Shown piece after piece: positions 6,930 to 7,105 of a stretch of 7,105 nt of DNA. The stretch is from Pelagibius sp036570545 (GTDB lineage Bacteria; Pseudomonadota; Alphaproteobacteria; Kiloniellales; Kiloniellaceae). The translations under genes and the position numbers were made by a program. The notes under the pieces are model-generated. The model was not told where the DNA came from, did not search any database, and was given only the letters and a program-made list of their open reading frames with translations. The stretch spans positions 1 to 7,105 of the forward strand of contig DATCXZ010000299.1 of NCBI GenBank assembly GCA_036570545.1. Reading direction: 5' to 3'. Numbering within the stretch: the stretch's first letter is position 1; each line of letters begins with the position of its first letter.

Positions 6930-6980
6930 CCCCGACCTTTTCCTGGCCCCAACCTTTTCCTGGCCCCGACCTTTTCCTGG
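6930..6980. repeat. Three tandem 17-bp repeats between comF and grxC, with a diverged fourth copy
   Basis: CCCCGACCTTTTCCTGG occurs at 6930-6946 and 6964-6980. The middle copy at 6947-6963 differs at one position (CCCCAACC at its start). A partial fourth copy lies at 7003-7016, matching 14 bases of the middle copy with two changes. On the grxC strand each copy reads AGGAAAAGG, which is Shine-Dalgarno-like. The array ends 17 bases before the grxC ATG at 6913. The near identity of the copies points to recent slippage or duplication. Confidence 0.75.
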
Positions 6981-7030
6981 CGCTGTATCTGGGGTCCCAG
7001 AGCAACCTTGTCCAGGGGCAATGGCCGGCC

Positions 7031-7105
7031 TCAGTCGCGCACCGCGCGGGCCAGCACCAGCACGTCGACCGCCGCGGCGCCAGCCCGGACGGCGGCGCGG
7101 GCGCA
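7031..7105 (-). CDS. comF: ComF family protein, C-terminal end only (cut by window edge)
   Basis: Only the last 24 codons and the stop are in the window. The peptide CARAAVRAGAAAVDVLVLARAVRD matches the usual ComF C-terminus, in which a helix with ALxxAGA is followed by a VDVLTLARV strand. ComF proteins are phosphoribosyltransferase-like; in naturally competent bacteria they act in DNA uptake, while in Alphaproteobacteria the role is unclear. The active-site PRPP motif would lie just beyond the right edge. The TGA stop overlaps a GAGG sequence that could serve a TTG start for grxC. The comF-grxC order is common in Alphaproteobacteria and supports the call. Confidence 0.8.
   Translation of the reverse strand, partial: CARAAVRAGAAAVDVLVLARAVRD

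Noticed and set aside
6988..7001. Inverted repeat TCTGGG-GT-CCCAGA after comF
   Set aside because: A two-base centre is too tight for an RNA hairpin as written and there is no T-run. It could be a small operator, but nothing else supports that.

Overview
The window is GC-rich chromosomal DNA, by eye about two thirds G+C. It carries a housekeeping block typical of Alphaproteobacteria, most like the Rhodospirillales and relatives. The diagnostic features are the lysC-ptsP pair, an adjacent divergent ubiG, a DUF1178 gene, and a comF-grxC pair. I see no rRNA, tRNA, CRISPR array, transposase or phage gene, and no coding gap longer than about 240 bases.

Layout, left to right. Bases 1-742 (minus) hold the N-terminal part of a RodZ-like helix-turn-helix membrane protein, cut by the left edge. 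A 185-base gap with a candidate promoter and three close palindromes follows. Bases 928-3204 (minus) encode PtsP (enzyme I-Ntr). Bases 3247-4467 (minus) encode aspartate kinase LysC, 42 bases upstream of ptsP and probably co-transcribed with it. A 237-base divergent intergenic region follows, with three tandem 14-bp repeats and a candidate promoter pointing right. Bases 4705-5487 (plus) encode the ubiquinone O-methyltransferase UbiG. Converging on it is a DUF1178 gene at 5523-5993 (minus). Divergent from that is a small class I SAM-dependent methyltransferase at 6076-6630 (plus). It converges on glutaredoxin GrxC at 6647-6913 (minus). Three tandem 17-bp repeats lie upstream of grxC, and then the last 24 codons of comF (minus) run off the right edge.

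The genes do not form one pathway. LysC commits aspartate to lysine, threonine and methionine synthesis. PtsP is the first phosphotransferase of the nitrogen-related PTS, so the lysC-ptsP pair joins amino-acid synthesis to a nitrogen-responsive regulator. UbiG acts in ubiquinone synthesis and GrxC in thiol redox control. ComF is related to phosphoribosyltransferases. The HTH protein is probably a cell-shape or membrane regulator.

I found no convincing undescribed system. The points most worth checking are non-coding: short direct-repeat arrays beside ubiG and grxC, the possible alternative TTG start of grxC, and a methyltransferase gene sitting where related genomes often have a carbon-nitrogen hydrolase gene.
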